The notes: generated by a model from the sequence alone, not told the origin. A stretch of 64,000 nt of DNA from Betaproteobacteria bacterium (GCA_009781175.1 WQYQ01000004.1:140246-204245), one strand, 5' to 3'. Shown: positions 1-9,206, counted from the stretch's first letter. Numbers and translations are program-made.

Positions 1-554
1 GCTTTCTCATCATCGCTGCGCCCCTCGAAGCCGAAGTAATCTTCGAAACTCATTCCGTCCGGCGTGAAGACCAGAATGGAAGTTCCCATGCCCAGCGGGG
101 CGGCTGTCACGGCCGGAATACCTTTTTTGCGGCATGCGGCAAAAATTTTCTGGCGCGCTTCGAACGCGAAGAAATCAAGCCCATCGACATACACCGAGAC
201 GCCATCGAGAAACGCATCGGCATTTTCACCCGATACGCCTTGCGGAAAGATGCGCAGATCGAGTTCAGGGTTGATGTCGCGCGCCATCCGGGCCGCGACA
301 TCGGCCTTGGGATGCCCTACCGTCGACAGCATGGCGCCCGCTTGACGATTGAAGTTCGGGTAATCGAAGCGATCATAGTCGGCGATGGAAAATGCGCCGA
401 CACCCAAGCGGGCGAGCGTCAATAGGTGGTGCGCTCCGACCCCTCCCAAGCCCGCGACGGCAACCCTTGCGCGCCGCAGCTTCGCCTGCTCGGCTTCCGT
501 CACCCAGCCGAGGTTGCGTGAGAAGGCTTCGTCGTATGGAAAATTCGTTGTCAT
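1..554 (-). CDS. ThiF/HesA/MoeB-family adenylyltransferase, 3' end cut by window edge
   Basis: At least 184 residues are visible; the C-terminus lies beyond position 1. The N-terminal part carries the nucleotide-binding glycine motif GLGGVG near residue 35, then an acidic strand (ADYDRFDYPNFNRQ) typical of E1-like enzymes that adenylate the C-terminus of a ubiquitin-like sulfur carrier or a related acid. The ATG at 554 has an AGGGAG ribosome site about ten bases upstream. The gene diverges from the exosortase-type acyltransferase at 805. No ThiS/MoaD-like partner is visible, so the substrate is unknown. Family assignment is from motif reading; the exact role is open. Confidence 0.8.
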   Translation of the reverse strand, partial: MTTNFPYDEAFSRNLGWVTEAEQAKLRRARVAVAGLGGVGAHHLLTLARLGVGAFSIADYDRFDYPNFNRQAGAMLSTVGHPKADVAARMARDINPELDLRIFPQGVSGENADAFLDGVSVYVDGLDFFAFEARQKIFAACRKKGIPAVTAAPLGMGTSILVFTPDGMSFEDYFGFEGRSDDEK

Positions 555-804
555 TTGAGCTTGCTCCCTAATTTTTCGATCCGAGCGGTTTTCACGGCCA
601 CGCATGGAAGCAAACGGCTGGAAACGCTGCAACCACAGAATATCTTCAAGCACAATGTATTATGAGGCGTGAAGCACGACACATTTCAGCACAAGAAAGC
701 TGTCTCATTGATATACACACGGAGTGACAGAGGGAATCCGACGCTGTTTAATTGACATGGAGTCGACAAAGCTGTTCTGAGTATTGAAAGGCTGTCTTTT
801 TATT

Positions 805-1593
805 ATGAATCCTCTAGCACCAAATTTAGGCGAAAGCTTCCGGCAGCTATTCCAAATCAGTATCGCGCTGAATGAAACGGACCGCGAAGAGGTGTTCCGT
901 ATCCGGCACGATGTGTACTGTAAAGACCTCCACTGGGAGCCGGAACAAGCAAGCGGGATGGAATCGGATCATTATGACGGTCATTCGATTCACTGCCTGA
1001 TTCGAACCAACGAAGCCCCGCCCCACCGGGTAGGCTGTGTGCGGCTGGTGATCCCTTCTCCAGACAATCCTAGCGAACAGCTCCCTCTCGAAGAGTCCTG
1101 CGCCAATACATTGGACCGTTCCTTGTTTGATCCCGCAACGCAGGATCGCCGCCATATCGCGGAGGTTTCGCGGCTGGCAATCGTCAACAGTTTCCGGCGA
1201 CGCAAAGACGAAGAGCGCGAGCCGGGAACTATCCAATCTCGTGACTTCGGCACCGAGGAGAACCCGCGTTTCCCGTTTATCCCCGTCGGCCTTTATCTCG
1301 CAGGTTATGCGGTTGCGGAGTTTCTTGATCTCGAAAATACCGTCGTCTTGACCGAACCGCGGCTGGCAAAACACTTCAATCGAATCGGCTTCGATATCCG
1401 GCAGATCGGCGGGCCAATCGAACATCGCGGGACAAGAATTCCGTCGGTCATGCATATACCGACCGCGATCAAAAACATGCGCCCGATGCTGCAACCGATG
1501 TGGCAATTGATCCGCGATAAGGTCCAAGAGGACTTCAAGGCTGCCGGCCCGAATCCGCTACCGTGGCTGCCGGAGAGCGCTTTCGCAAGCTGA
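805..1593 (+). CDS. PEP-CTERM/exosortase system-associated acyltransferase
   Basis: A 262-residue protein resembling the GNAT/LuxI-fold acyltransferases that accompany exosortase (PEP-CTERM) systems and are related to N-acyl amino acid synthases. Visible family features are FRIRHDVYC near residue 30, ESDHYDGHS around residue 55, the RVGCVRLV strand, and AEVSRLAI near residue 120. I chose the ATG at 805 (MNPLAPN) over a TTG at 784 because an AAAGG sits upstream of it. No exosortase, PEP-CTERM protein or sugar-polymer locus is in the window, so it is an orphan here. The product is probably an acylated small molecule, but that is inference. Confidence 0.8.
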   Translation: MNPLAPNLGESFRQLFQISIALNETDREEVFRIRHDVYCKDLHWEPEQASGMESDHYDGHSIHCLIRTNEAPPHRVGCVRLVIPSPDNPSEQLPLEESCANTLDRSLFDPATQDRRHIAEVSRLAIVNSFRRRKDEEREPGTIQSRDFGTEENPRFPFIPVGLYLAGYAVAEFLDLENTVVLTEPRLAKHFNRIGFDIRQIGGPIEHRGTRIPSVMHIPTAIKNMRPMLQPMWQLIRDKVQEDFKAAGPNPLPWLPESAFAS

Positions 1594-1601
1594 TTCTTCC
1601 T

Positions 1602-1814
1602 GAGAACCTGCTCATAGTCTTGCTGCGAGGCTGTGATCGGGGCTCATGCGCTGCTTGGAATCCTCATTTATCACTTATAAACTCCGGTCCCTGCGCTGCT
1701 CTTCGCCCCGCTGACCACGGGTCGAGTTGTAAGCGAGACAAGCCTTATGGGCGGCGAAGACGCCTCAAATTCGTGGCGTCACTGCCTCTCGCGACAGACT
1801 CTGAACAGGTTCTG
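1602..1814 (+). repeat. Modular intergenic repeat, copy 1 (longest form)
   Basis: Bounded by GAACCTG at the left and CAGGTTC at the right, so the ends are inverted repeats. Its left two thirds match, in reverse complement, the repeat at 26881-27023. It contains about 80 extra bases, also found in the copies at 51030 and 60311. It fills the gap between the acyltransferase and the prpE terminator. It has no credible coding content and resembles a MITE-like or REP-like mosaic element. Confidence 0.75.
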
Positions 1815-1830
1815 AATGACAAGCGTAAAA

Positions 1831-1858
1831 AAACGGCTCCCGAAGGAGCCGTTTTGTT
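1831..1858. terminator. Bidirectional rho-independent terminator
   Basis: A 10-bp perfect stem (AAACGGCTCC / GGAGCCGTTT) with a CGAA loop, flanked by an A run on the left and a T-rich run on the right. It lies just past the stop of prpE on the minus strand and can also stop plus-strand transcription from the acyltransferase. Confidence 0.85.
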
Positions 1859-1875
1859 TCATGACCAACGGCAGA

Positions 1876-3771
1876 TCAGTCCGCCTTAAGTACGGAACGA
1901 ATCTGTTCCAGCGCAATCGGATCCTCGATCGTCGTCATATCGCCGGCTTCGCGCCCTTCGGCCAGGGCCTGAATGGCACGGCGCAGTAATTTGCCTGAAC
2001 GGGTTTTCGGCAGAGACGTCACGAAATGCACATGGCTCGGCCGCGCAATCGCGCCCAGCAGTTCGTCGACCGTTTTCATGACGGCGGCTTCAAGTGCCTT
2101 GCGTTTCTCTTCGCTATCGACCGACGCGGCATCCTTGACGACCGCGAAGGCGATCGGCATCTGGCCCTTGAGCGCGTCGTTGACGCCCACAACAGCGACC
2201 TCCGCGATGGCGGGATGCGCTTGCACGGCCTCTTCGATCTCACGCGTGCCGAGCCGATGGCCTGCCACATTGATCACGTCGTCGGTACGCCCAAGGATGT
2301 AGTAGTACCCCTCTTCGTCGCGAATGCCCCAATCGAAGCTGGAATAGACCAAAGGCTCTTTGAAGAGCGAGAAATAGGTGCTGACAAAGCGCCGGTCATC
2401 CCCCCACACGGTTGTCAGACAACCGGGAGGCAGGGGCGGCACGACGCCGACAACGCCTTTTTCGTTCGTTTCGACCTCGCTCCCGTCTTCGCGGAAAATA
2501 CGCAAGTCATAACCGAATACCGGAAAACTCGGCGAGCCGGTCTTGATCGGCGTTTCTTCGACGCCTGGCATTGCGGACAGCATCGGCCAGCCGGTTTCGG
2601 TTTGCCAGTAATGGTCATACACGGGACGCCTAAGCTCGCCCAAGATCCACTCGTGCGTCGGCTGATCGAGCGGCTCGCCGGCCAGGAACAAAGTTCGCAG
2701 GCAGGACAAGTCGTGTTTGTGAATCAGTTCGGACGGATGCTTTTTGAGTACCCGGATCGCCGTGGGCGCCGAGAACATGATGTTGACCTTGTACTTTTCG
2801 ACGATGCTCCACCAAACACCCGCATCGGGTTTGATTGGCGTGCCCTCGTACATGATCGTTGCCATACCGGCGATCAGCGGGCCGTAAATGATGTAGCTGT
2901 GCCCCACCACCCAGCCGATATCCGAGGTCGAGAACATCGTCTCGCCTGCATGACCGCAGTAGATGTGCTTCATCGAGGCGGCAAGCGCGACCGTATAGCC
3001 GCCGATATCGCGCTGCACGCCCTTGGGCTTGCCCGTCGTTCCCGAAGTGTAAAGGATGTAGCTCGATTCGGTGGCGTCCATCTCTGCGCACGGCACTTTG
3101 GCATCGATATGCTCGGCGCGCAGCGTGGCGTAATCGAGATCGCGCCCTTCCACACGCGGGAAGCCGATATCGAGCTTGCGATCGACAATCACGACTTTCG
3201 CGGGCGGATGTTCGGCCAGGTGACAAGCCTCATCGACGAGATGCTTATACGGAATGGAGCGGCCGCCGCGCATGCCCGCATCGGCGGTAATCATCAGCTT
3301 CGGGCGCGCATCGTCGATCCGCGTCGCCAAACTCCCCGCCGCAAAACCGCCAAACACGACCGAGTGGATTGCGCCGATCCGCGCGCAGGCCAGCATCGCA
3401 AACGCGGCTTCGGCAATCATTGGCATGTAGATCAATACCCGATCACCGCGGCCCACGCCCTGGCTCAGGAAGATCGCGGCGCAGCGTTCCACTTCGCGCT
3501 GTAGCTCGGCAAAGCTATAGGTGCGTTCTTCGCCCGTTTCGGTCGAAATGTAAATCAGCGCAGGCGCATCGGGCCGCTTGGCGGCATGGCGGTCGACCGC
3601 GTTATGGCAGAGATTGAGTTTTCCACCCGGAAACCATTTCACAAACGGCGGATTGGAATAATCGCAAATGACCTCGGGCTGCGTCTGCCAATCGACCAGT
3701 TGAGCCTGCTCGCGCCAAAAAGCGTCACGCTCCGTAATTGAGCGACGATGGAATTCCTTAAGATTCGTCAT
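1876..3771 (-). CDS. prpE: Propionyl-CoA synthetase (propionate--CoA ligase)
   Basis: A 631-residue member of the acyl-adenylate-forming family that activates propionate to propionyl-CoA with ATP and CoA. The N-terminal region has LCHNAVDRH, the AMP-binding P-loop is YTSGTTGKPKG near residue 250, DIGWVVGHSY follows, and the C-terminal PKTRSGK carries the catalytic lysine that is acetylated in this family. The match to enteric PrpE is close along the whole length, which favours PrpE over acetyl-CoA synthetase. The ATG at 3771 has a strong GGGAGGA site. No methylcitrate-cycle genes are adjacent. Confidence 0.92.
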   Translation of the reverse strand: MTNLKEFHRRSITERDAFWREQAQLVDWQTQPEVICDYSNPPFVKWFPGGKLNLCHNAVDRHAAKRPDAPALIYISTETGEERTYSFAELQREVERCAAIFLSQGVGRGDRVLIYMPMIAEAAFAMLACARIGAIHSVVFGGFAAGSLATRIDDARPKLMITADAGMRGGRSIPYKHLVDEACHLAEHPPAKVVIVDRKLDIGFPRVEGRDLDYATLRAEHIDAKVPCAEMDATESSYILYTSGTTGKPKGVQRDIGGYTVALAASMKHIYCGHAGETMFSTSDIGWVVGHSYIIYGPLIAGMATIMYEGTPIKPDAGVWWSIVEKYKVNIMFSAPTAIRVLKKHPSELIHKHDLSCLRTLFLAGEPLDQPTHEWILGELRRPVYDHYWQTETGWPMLSAMPGVEETPIKTGSPSFPVFGYDLRIFREDGSEVETNEKGVVGVVPPLPPGCLTTVWGDDRRFVSTYFSLFKEPLVYSSFDWGIRDEEGYYYILGRTDDVINVAGHRLGTREIEEAVQAHPAIAEVAVVGVNDALKGQMPIAFAVVKDAASVDSEEKRKALEAAVMKTVDELLGAIARPSHVHFVTSLPKTRSGKLLRRAIQALAEGREAGDMTTIEDPIALEQIRSVLKAD

Positions 3772-3910
3772 ATTCCTCCCTCAAAACAATTCAGCCCCTT
3801 CAGGCTCGAACGGTTATTAAACTGAAGACGACAGCACACACAAGGGGGAAGCCCGAATTCGGGTTCGGGAAGGGGGGATCTACACAGCGAAACCGCTCAA
3901 TACTTGGTTA

Positions 3911-5035
3911 TTACTCACCGAAAGCAGATATCGGCTTAACGACCTCCGTTTTTTCGATATTGATCAGATTAGCCCGTTCCGCAAGCAAGCCCAACGGCAG
4001 TCCCGCGCGGTACTCGGCATCGATGAACTCAAGCAAGGGCATCATCGTTCCAATCAACTCTCTGATCCGGCGCCGGACTTCGTCGACTTGCCCTGTGCGC
4101 AGTTGCGTCAAAGCATGGTCGACACTCACCGCAAGACGGCTGAAGCGGCCAACGCTTTCGGGCGTGACCTCGCCCGCTTCCGATACGACGATGTTGCCGC
4201 CCATCGTCTTACCGTCCTGCGCCCGCGCAACAGCCGTCGCGATCAGTTCTTCGAGCGTCATGTGCGCATCGCCATTTGCGCTCGCCAAGCCGATCGTCAA
4301 ACTGATCCGGATCCGCTCTTCCTTGTAGGTCATCACGATCGTTTCGATCGACCGCCGCAGGCGTAACGCAAAAGCGCCGCATGCGTCCAGATCGGCCGAA
4401 GGGGAAATGATCGCGAACTGACCCTCCGCCAGATGCGCCACCGTGTCTTCTTTGCGCACCTTAGCCGACAATAGCTTGGACATCTTGCGGTGAATCAACT
4501 GCGCGACATGGTGCCCGTAGCGTTTGGAAAGATCGCTGAAATGGTCGATCTCGATCGCCATCACGCTGACGTCGCCCTGGTAATTGCGCACCAGTTGTTC
4601 GCGGCTCTTTTCCAACTCACGACGGGTCTGCGCCAGCTTGACCAAGGCATCCAAGCGCGCGAGCAATTCGACCGTCGGCGTACCTTTGCTGATGAAATCG
4701 GTCGCCCCGAGCGATTTCGCGCGCTCGCGCGCCTCGTCCTCATCCTCGCCCGAGATGATAATCGTCGGCAGATCCTGAATCCGCGATATCTTCGATGAGC
4801 GAATCCGCTCAAGCAGCCCGAAGCCGTCGAGCTTTGGCATGGCGATATCGGAAATTACAACCTCGATCGTCGGATCGAGCAGCAAAGTCTGCCATCCGGC
4901 TTCGCCGTCGACTTCCTCGCGCACATCGAAAGTCGCCCGGATCTGCTTGATCAACGAAGCGCGCACCATGCGCGAGTCGTCGATGATCAGCACACGGGGA
5001 AGTTGCGAGCCAAACTGTTCGTGTGTCGGATTCAT
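3911..5035 (-). CDS. Response regulator with receiver and degenerate GGDEF domain
   Basis: A 374-residue protein. The receiver domain has the acidic pair at D19/D20, the phosphoacceptor D63 in ISDIAMP, and a lysine in FISKG. A GGDEF-like domain follows from about residue 150 (IEIDHFSDLSKRYGHHVAQ), but the active-site loop reads AEGQF instead of GGDEF, so diguanylate cyclase activity is unlikely. It probably acts as a binding or regulatory output module. No kinase gene is adjacent; the gene is followed by prpE about 140 bases downstream, after a small AAGCCCGAATTCGGGTT hairpin. Confidence 0.85.
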   Translation of the reverse strand: MNPTHEQFGSQLPRVLIIDDSRMVRASLIKQIRATFDVREEVDGEAGWQTLLLDPTIEVVISDIAMPKLDGFGLLERIRSSKISRIQDLPTIIISGEDEDEARERAKSLGATDFISKGTPTVELLARLDALVKLAQTRRELEKSREQLVRNYQGDVSVMAIEIDHFSDLSKRYGHHVAQLIHRKMSKLLSAKVRKEDTVAHLAEGQFAIISPSADLDACGAFALRLRRSIETIVMTYKEERIRISLTIGLASANGDAHMTLEELIATAVARAQDGKTMGGNIVVSEAGEVTPESVGRFSRLAVSVDHALTQLRTGQVDEVRRRIRELIGTMMPLLEFIDAEYRAGLPLGLLAERANLINIEKTEVVKPISAFGE

Positions 5036-5056
5036 TGAAAGTGAGTCTGGAGAAAT

Positions 5057-6052
5057 TTATTGAGAAACACGCACCACCACGCGCCCGTGCGCCTGGCCGG
5101 CAATGTATCGGTCGAATTCCTGTGGCAATTCATCAAAGCTGATTTCACGCGTCAAACGCTCAAAATGCGCAGGTTTCAGATCCGATGCTAGCCGCGCCCA
5201 TATATGCTCGCGAATCGCCGCACCGACATACCCGGAATCGATGCCGAGCAAGCTTACGCCACGCAGGATGAAAGGCATCACCGTCGTATTGAGGTCGGAA
5301 CTGGCCGCCAACCCGATACTGGCGATCGTGCCCCAGGGCTTCATCGTACTGGCAATCCAGCTCAACACCTCACCACCTAGATTGTCGACGGCACCAGCCC
5401 ACAAACCTTTATCCAAAGGGCGAATATTTTTCAAATCCAGCTCGCTGCGCAGCATCACGCGCGCGGCGCCAAGCGATTTGAGCCATTCAGCTTGTTCGGG
5501 TTTGCCCGTCAAGGCCACCACTTCGTAACCGCGCTGGGCCAGCATATCCACGGCCAGACTGCCGACGCCGCCGGTCGCCCCGGTTACGATGACCGGACCA
5601 TTCTCGGGCTTGAGCCGGTTTTCTTCCATGCGCTGCACACCCAGCGCGGCGGTAAAACCCGCGGTTCCAAGCGCCATTGCCTGACGCAGGCTCAGCCCCT
5701 CGGGCAAGGGCACGACCCAGCCGCCCGGAATCAAAGCGTACTCGGCATATCCGCCGTGATGCGCCACGCCGATGTCGTAACTCGTCGCAAGCACTTGATC
5801 GCCGGGTTTGAAACGCGGCGCCGCACTGTGCTCGACGATACCCGCCAGATCGATACCGCCCACGCATGGGAAACGCCGAATAATGCGTCCCTTCCCGGTT
5901 CCCGCCAGGGCGTCCTTGTAATTGATGCTCGACCAAAGGACGCGAATCAACACGTCGCCGGCATCCAGCCGCCCTTCGTCAAGGGTCACAAAACCGGCCT
6001 TGTGCTGACGCTGCCCGTCCTGTTCAATCAGGTACGCTCTGAACTGCCGCAT
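5057..6052 (-). CDS. YhdH/AcuI-type zinc-free alcohol dehydrogenase (acrylyl-CoA reductase family)
   Basis: A 331-residue medium-chain dehydrogenase/reductase. It has SINYKDALAGTGKG and GGIDLAGIV near the N-terminus and the NADPH-binding motif TGATGGVGS near residue 150. Family members such as AcuI reduce acrylyl-CoA to propionyl-CoA; YhdH is the E. coli relative. The ATG at 6052 was chosen because AAGGGGG sits just upstream and the family starts at MRQFRAYLI; a longer frame begins at 6079. It ends 21 bases before the response regulator on the same strand. A link to prpE through propionyl-CoA is attractive but inferred. Confidence 0.85.
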   Translation of the reverse strand: MRQFRAYLIEQDGQRQHKAGFVTLDEGRLDAGDVLIRVLWSSINYKDALAGTGKGRIIRRFPCVGGIDLAGIVEHSAAPRFKPGDQVLATSYDIGVAHHGGYAEYALIPGGWVVPLPEGLSLRQAMALGTAGFTAALGVQRMEENRLKPENGPVIVTGATGGVGSLAVDMLAQRGYEVVALTGKPEQAEWLKSLGAARVMLRSELDLKNIRPLDKGLWAGAVDNLGGEVLSWIASTMKPWGTIASIGLAASSDLNTTVMPFILRGVSLLGIDSGYVGAAIREHIWARLASDLKPAHFERLTREISFDELPQEFDRYIAGQAHGRVVVRVSQ

Positions 6053-6353
6053 CTTTTCCCCCTTTTCTTCTTGAGCCACCCCAAGCCCGGTGGTGAGTCA
6101 CCCCAACTTGAAAGTTGGGGCTTCCTCGCCACGAATACGATCCGTCACAGGATACACACCACGCAAATCGCTGTGACCCTATCGGCGGATTATAGGCCGA
6201 GCATGAGAACGAATCGTTCGCAATCCACCACTTGATGTCAGCCAACAGATTCTCAATAATTCCACTTACAACTCGCCACTCAAGCCACGCGAGAAATAAC
6301 CGTAGATTTACCTAAGGTAAACCCTTAGACAGGTCCTCAGCCTGAATCACTAT
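6053..6353. other. Intergenic stretch with palindromes, no gene seen
   Basis: About 300 bases between divergent genes. The first part has a CCACC/GGTGG hairpin (6076-6094), then the IS200/IS605-like palindrome listed separately. The remainder shows no convincing promoter, RNA gene or reading frame. Confidence 0.6.
6090..6131 (+). repeat. IS200/IS605-end-like palindrome, copy A
   Basis: GGTGAGTCA followed by a CCCCAACT-TGAA-AGTTGGGG hairpin (6101-6120) and CTTCCTCGCCACGAAT. The same layout recurs at 12784 (direct) and 7322 (inverted). The shape resembles the ends of TnpB-type IS200/IS605 elements, but no transposase gene is present. Confidence 0.6.
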
Positions 6354-7244
6354 ATGCTGCGCAAACCCTTCACCGATCAGAGAAACTACGTTTCCTACTT
6401 CCGCAGCCAGAATATTCCCGTGCTGCGGAAGACGGCACAAACGCTAGCCGCGCAGAAAGCCGACGAGGACAAAATTTCCACTCGCCAAATCGCAGCGGTG
6501 GTGCTCGACGATCCGTTAATGGCGCTCAAGCTGATGATGCATCTACAACGCAGCCGCGGGGGCCAGAAAGACCACCAGATCACGACGATTGAGCGAGCTG
6601 TGATGATGCTCGGCGTGACGCCTTTTTTTAGACACTTCTCCAACCTCACCACGGTCGAAGAGCAGCTTGCGGCTTACCCAAACGCGCTGGTTCACGCGCT
6701 CAGAGCCATCACCCGCGCCAGGCGCGCCGCCGGTTATGCGCGCGATTTCGCCCTCATGCGGCATGACATCGATGTAGACGAAATTACGCTGGCGGCCTTG
6801 CTGCACGAAGTAGCGGAAATTCTCTGCTGGTGCTTCGCGCCGGAACTCTCTCAGCAAACCCTGGTTTTACAAAATAAACACCCCGGCACCCGCAGCGCCC
6901 TGGTGCAAAAAATCACCTTCAACATAAGCTTTTCCGAACTACAGTTCATTCTCGCCCAAGAACTTGCGTTGCCGAAACTGCTGGCTGCGCTACTTGACCC
7001 TGCCGATGCCGAGCAACCCAGAGTGCGCACGGTTGCGCTCGCCACCGACCTCGCTCGCCATGCGGCAAACGGCTGGGACGATCCCGCGCTGCCGGATGAC
7101 TTCCGCAAACTGTCCGAATTGTTCCACCTGAATCCCGCGGCTCTCATGCAACGCATCGGACTCCACGGCGATGTTATCCGCCGACTCCTCCCACGTATCA
7201 TTGATACGCCTCCCGATCCTGATCCGGTGCCTGAGCCCAATTGA
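6354..7244 (+). CDS. HDOD domain protein
   Basis: A 296-residue protein with an HDOD domain over most of its length: VVLDDPLMALKLM near residue 50, TTIERAVMMLGV near 80, and LAALLHEVAEIL near 150 in place of the HD-phosphodiesterase core. HDOD proteins are non-enzymatic signalling or scaffold proteins in motility and stress pathways. The C-terminus is a short proline/aspartate tail. It stands alone between two inverted palindromes (6090 and 7322). The ribosome site at the 6354 ATG is weak. Confidence 0.8.
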   Translation: MLRKPFTDQRNYVSYFRSQNIPVLRKTAQTLAAQKADEDKISTRQIAAVVLDDPLMALKLMMHLQRSRGGQKDHQITTIERAVMMLGVTPFFRHFSNLTTVEEQLAAYPNALVHALRAITRARRAAGYARDFALMRHDIDVDEITLAALLHEVAEILCWCFAPELSQQTLVLQNKHPGTRSALVQKITFNISFSELQFILAQELALPKLLAALLDPADAEQPRVRTVALATDLARHAANGWDDPALPDDFRKLSELFHLNPAALMQRIGLHGDVIRRLLPRIIDTPPDPDPVPEPN

Positions 7245-7321
7245 AAGCCACTTGCAAAATCCTGCACCCAACCCAACAGGCTCAGAGACAAGTGCATTGA
7301 ACCATTGCGTGACCACGGCTT

Positions 7322-7362
7322 AAGCGCAAGCCCCCAATCTTTAGTTTGGGGGACTCACCTCA
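7322..7362 (-). repeat. IS200/IS605-end-like palindrome, copy B
   Basis: CCCCCAA/TTGGGGG hairpin (7331-7352) flanked by GCGCAAG and ACTCACC. Its reverse complement aligns with copy A: both read GGTGAGTC, a C-rich arm, a G-rich arm, then CTT. It is inverted relative to copy A, so the pair brackets the HDOD gene. Confidence 0.55.
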
Positions 7363-7532
7363 TCGTTCAAGTATCACGGCATCCTTCCAAAAACTCTAAA
7401 GACATACCCGCCGATGCCGATCTAAAAGACAGGCGTTCAAGCATGGATTGTGAATATTCCAAATAGATAATATATTCCGTTCGGATACTTCGCGATGGGG
7501 TTCCTTTGTCATCGCGCTCGGTTGTTTGCATC

Positions 7533-9206
7533 ATGGATAACGTAGTCAATTTTCAACAACTGGTCGCCCGTCTCGAACGAGAGTGCAAGGCTTCTCCTAC
7601 GGCCTATCGCGTAAAAGTCATTTTTCTCGCGCTGCTCGGCTACGCCTATATCGCAGTCTTATTGGGCGTGGCGCTGGGCGGCTTGCTTTTCGGTCTCGCA
7701 ACGCTTCTCCTCGGCCATTTGCGGATGGGGGTTCAATTACTCATCGTCGCGGGAATTATGAGTGCCATTGTCATTCGCGCGTTCTGGGTCCAGATTCCGC
7801 CGCCCAAAGGCCATCGCCTCAAACCGCGCGAAGCGCCCGATCTCTTCAAACTGCTCGCCAGACTACGCAAGCGCGAAAAGGGTCCGCGAATCCACGAAAT
7901 CGTCCTGACCGCCGAATTCAATGCTTCCATCATGCAGACGCCGCGCTTCGGCCTGTTTGGCGGCTATCGCAACAGCCTGTTGATCGGCCTACCTTTGATG
8001 CAGGGCCTGAGCCCGAAAGAATTCGCTTCGGTGCTGGCGCATGAGTATGGCCATCTTTCACATGCGCACGGCAAGCTCGGCGCCTGGGTCTACCGCGTGC
8101 GGAGCATTTGGCTGCGCATGGCGGGCGCTTTCGACAACAGCGGCTCATGGCTCAACCGCAGCCTGCTGCGTTTCTTCCACTGGTACATCCCGTATTTCAA
8201 TGCCTACAGCTTCGTCCTCGCGCGCCGGCAAGAATATGAAGCGGACCGCGCTTCGGCACGCCTCGTGGGCGCTCGCGTAGCGGCCGACGCGCTGGTCGCG
8301 GCGGATCTCAAGGGCCGTTTCATGGCCGAACAGTTCTGGCCGGGCCTCTACGCTCAGGCGGATCGCAGCGCGCAGCCAGGTTTTCTTCCGCATGCGGCCA
8401 TGCGCAATGTGCTGCGTCGCGGAGCGGGAGATAAGGACAACGAACTTTGGCTGCAAGAATCCCTGAAGCGCACCACGGTTCATGACGACACGCACCCGAG
8501 CCTGCGCAGTCGTCTGAAACGGCTTGGCCAGCGTGCCCGCACGCCGCAGCCTATCGAGAAAAGCGCCGCGCAACGCTTGTTTGGCAGCAGGCTGCCCAAA
8601 CTCGAAGCCTATTTCGACAAAGCCTGGCTCAGAAAAACGGGCTACGCCTGGACCGTCCGCCATCTCGATGTGCGCGAGGCCGAAGAGATCGTTTCCCGCT
8701 ATCCCAAAGGATTCACGCCAGGTTTCGATCCAAAACTCTATGCCGAACTGGGTCTGGCGTATTACACGCTCGGCGAGTACACGGAGGCTTTACCACTGTT
8801 GCGCGATGCCGCGCTGGAGCTAGAAAATTCCGCCGAAACCGCGATGGCCGCCGCACAGATCATGCTCGCGCAAGGCAATATCGACGCGGTGCGATTCCTT
8901 GAGCTAGCGATGAGTCGCAATAGAGATTACATCTGCGAAGCAACATGGAGCGCATGGCAGTTCTACGCAAAACGCGGCGATAAAGAACAAGCGATGCGCT
9001 GGCGCAATCGTTTCAGACTGATCGCCACTGAAACGAAAAATCGTGCGCTGCGCGCGGAACAGCGCAGGCTCTATCCGCAAGGCGGCTCGCCCTACCCGGC
9101 CTTGCTTTCCAGCAGCTCCCAACGCTCAAGCAATTGGAGCAGTTCGACCTCAATGGCTTCCAGCCTCTGGTTGAAGCGCGGCACATCCTGGGGCCGCTCG
9201 CGATAA
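7533..9206 (+). CDS. M48-family membrane metallopeptidase with C-terminal helical repeats
   Basis: A 557-residue protein. Hydrophobic segments at about residues 25-90 suggest an N-terminal membrane anchor. The zinc site is HEYGH at residues 170-174, with a third ligand in QEYEADR (Glu236), as in M48/Ste24-HtpX-type proteases. The last 180 residues look like TPR-style repeats (AELGLAYYTLGEYTEALPLLRDAA). The ATG at 7533 (MDNVVNF) is preferred to an upstream frame start at 7506. Its 3' end overlaps the convergent uup gene by 115 bases. The substrate is unknown; membrane-protein quality control is the usual family role. Confidence 0.85.
   Translation: MDNVVNFQQLVARLERECKASPTAYRVKVIFLALLGYAYIAVLLGVALGGLLFGLATLLLGHLRMGVQLLIVAGIMSAIVIRAFWVQIPPPKGHRLKPREAPDLFKLLARLRKREKGPRIHEIVLTAEFNASIMQTPRFGLFGGYRNSLLIGLPLMQGLSPKEFASVLAHEYGHLSHAHGKLGAWVYRVRSIWLRMAGAFDNSGSWLNRSLLRFFHWYIPYFNAYSFVLARRQEYEADRASARLVGARVAADALVAADLKGRFMAEQFWPGLYAQADRSAQPGFLPHAAMRNVLRRGAGDKDNELWLQESLKRTTVHDDTHPSLRSRLKRLGQRARTPQPIEKSAAQRLFGSRLPKLEAYFDKAWLRKTGYAWTVRHLDVREAEEIVSRYPKGFTPGFDPKLYAELGLAYYTLGEYTEALPLLRDAALELENSAETAMAAAQIMLAQGNIDAVRFLELAMSRNRDYICEATWSAWQFYAKRGDKEQAMRWRNRFRLIATETKNRALRAEQRRLYPQGGSPYPALLSSSSQRSSNWSSSTSMASSLWLKRGTSWGRSR

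Noticed and set aside
752..780. TTGACA as a -35 for the acyltransferase gene
   Set aside because: No acceptable -10 lies 16-18 bases downstream.
2026..3504. Long open frame (492 codons) antisense to prpE
   Set aside because: It mirrors prpE codon structure, has no recognisable domain and no ribosome site. GC-rich genes commonly leave such open antisense frames.
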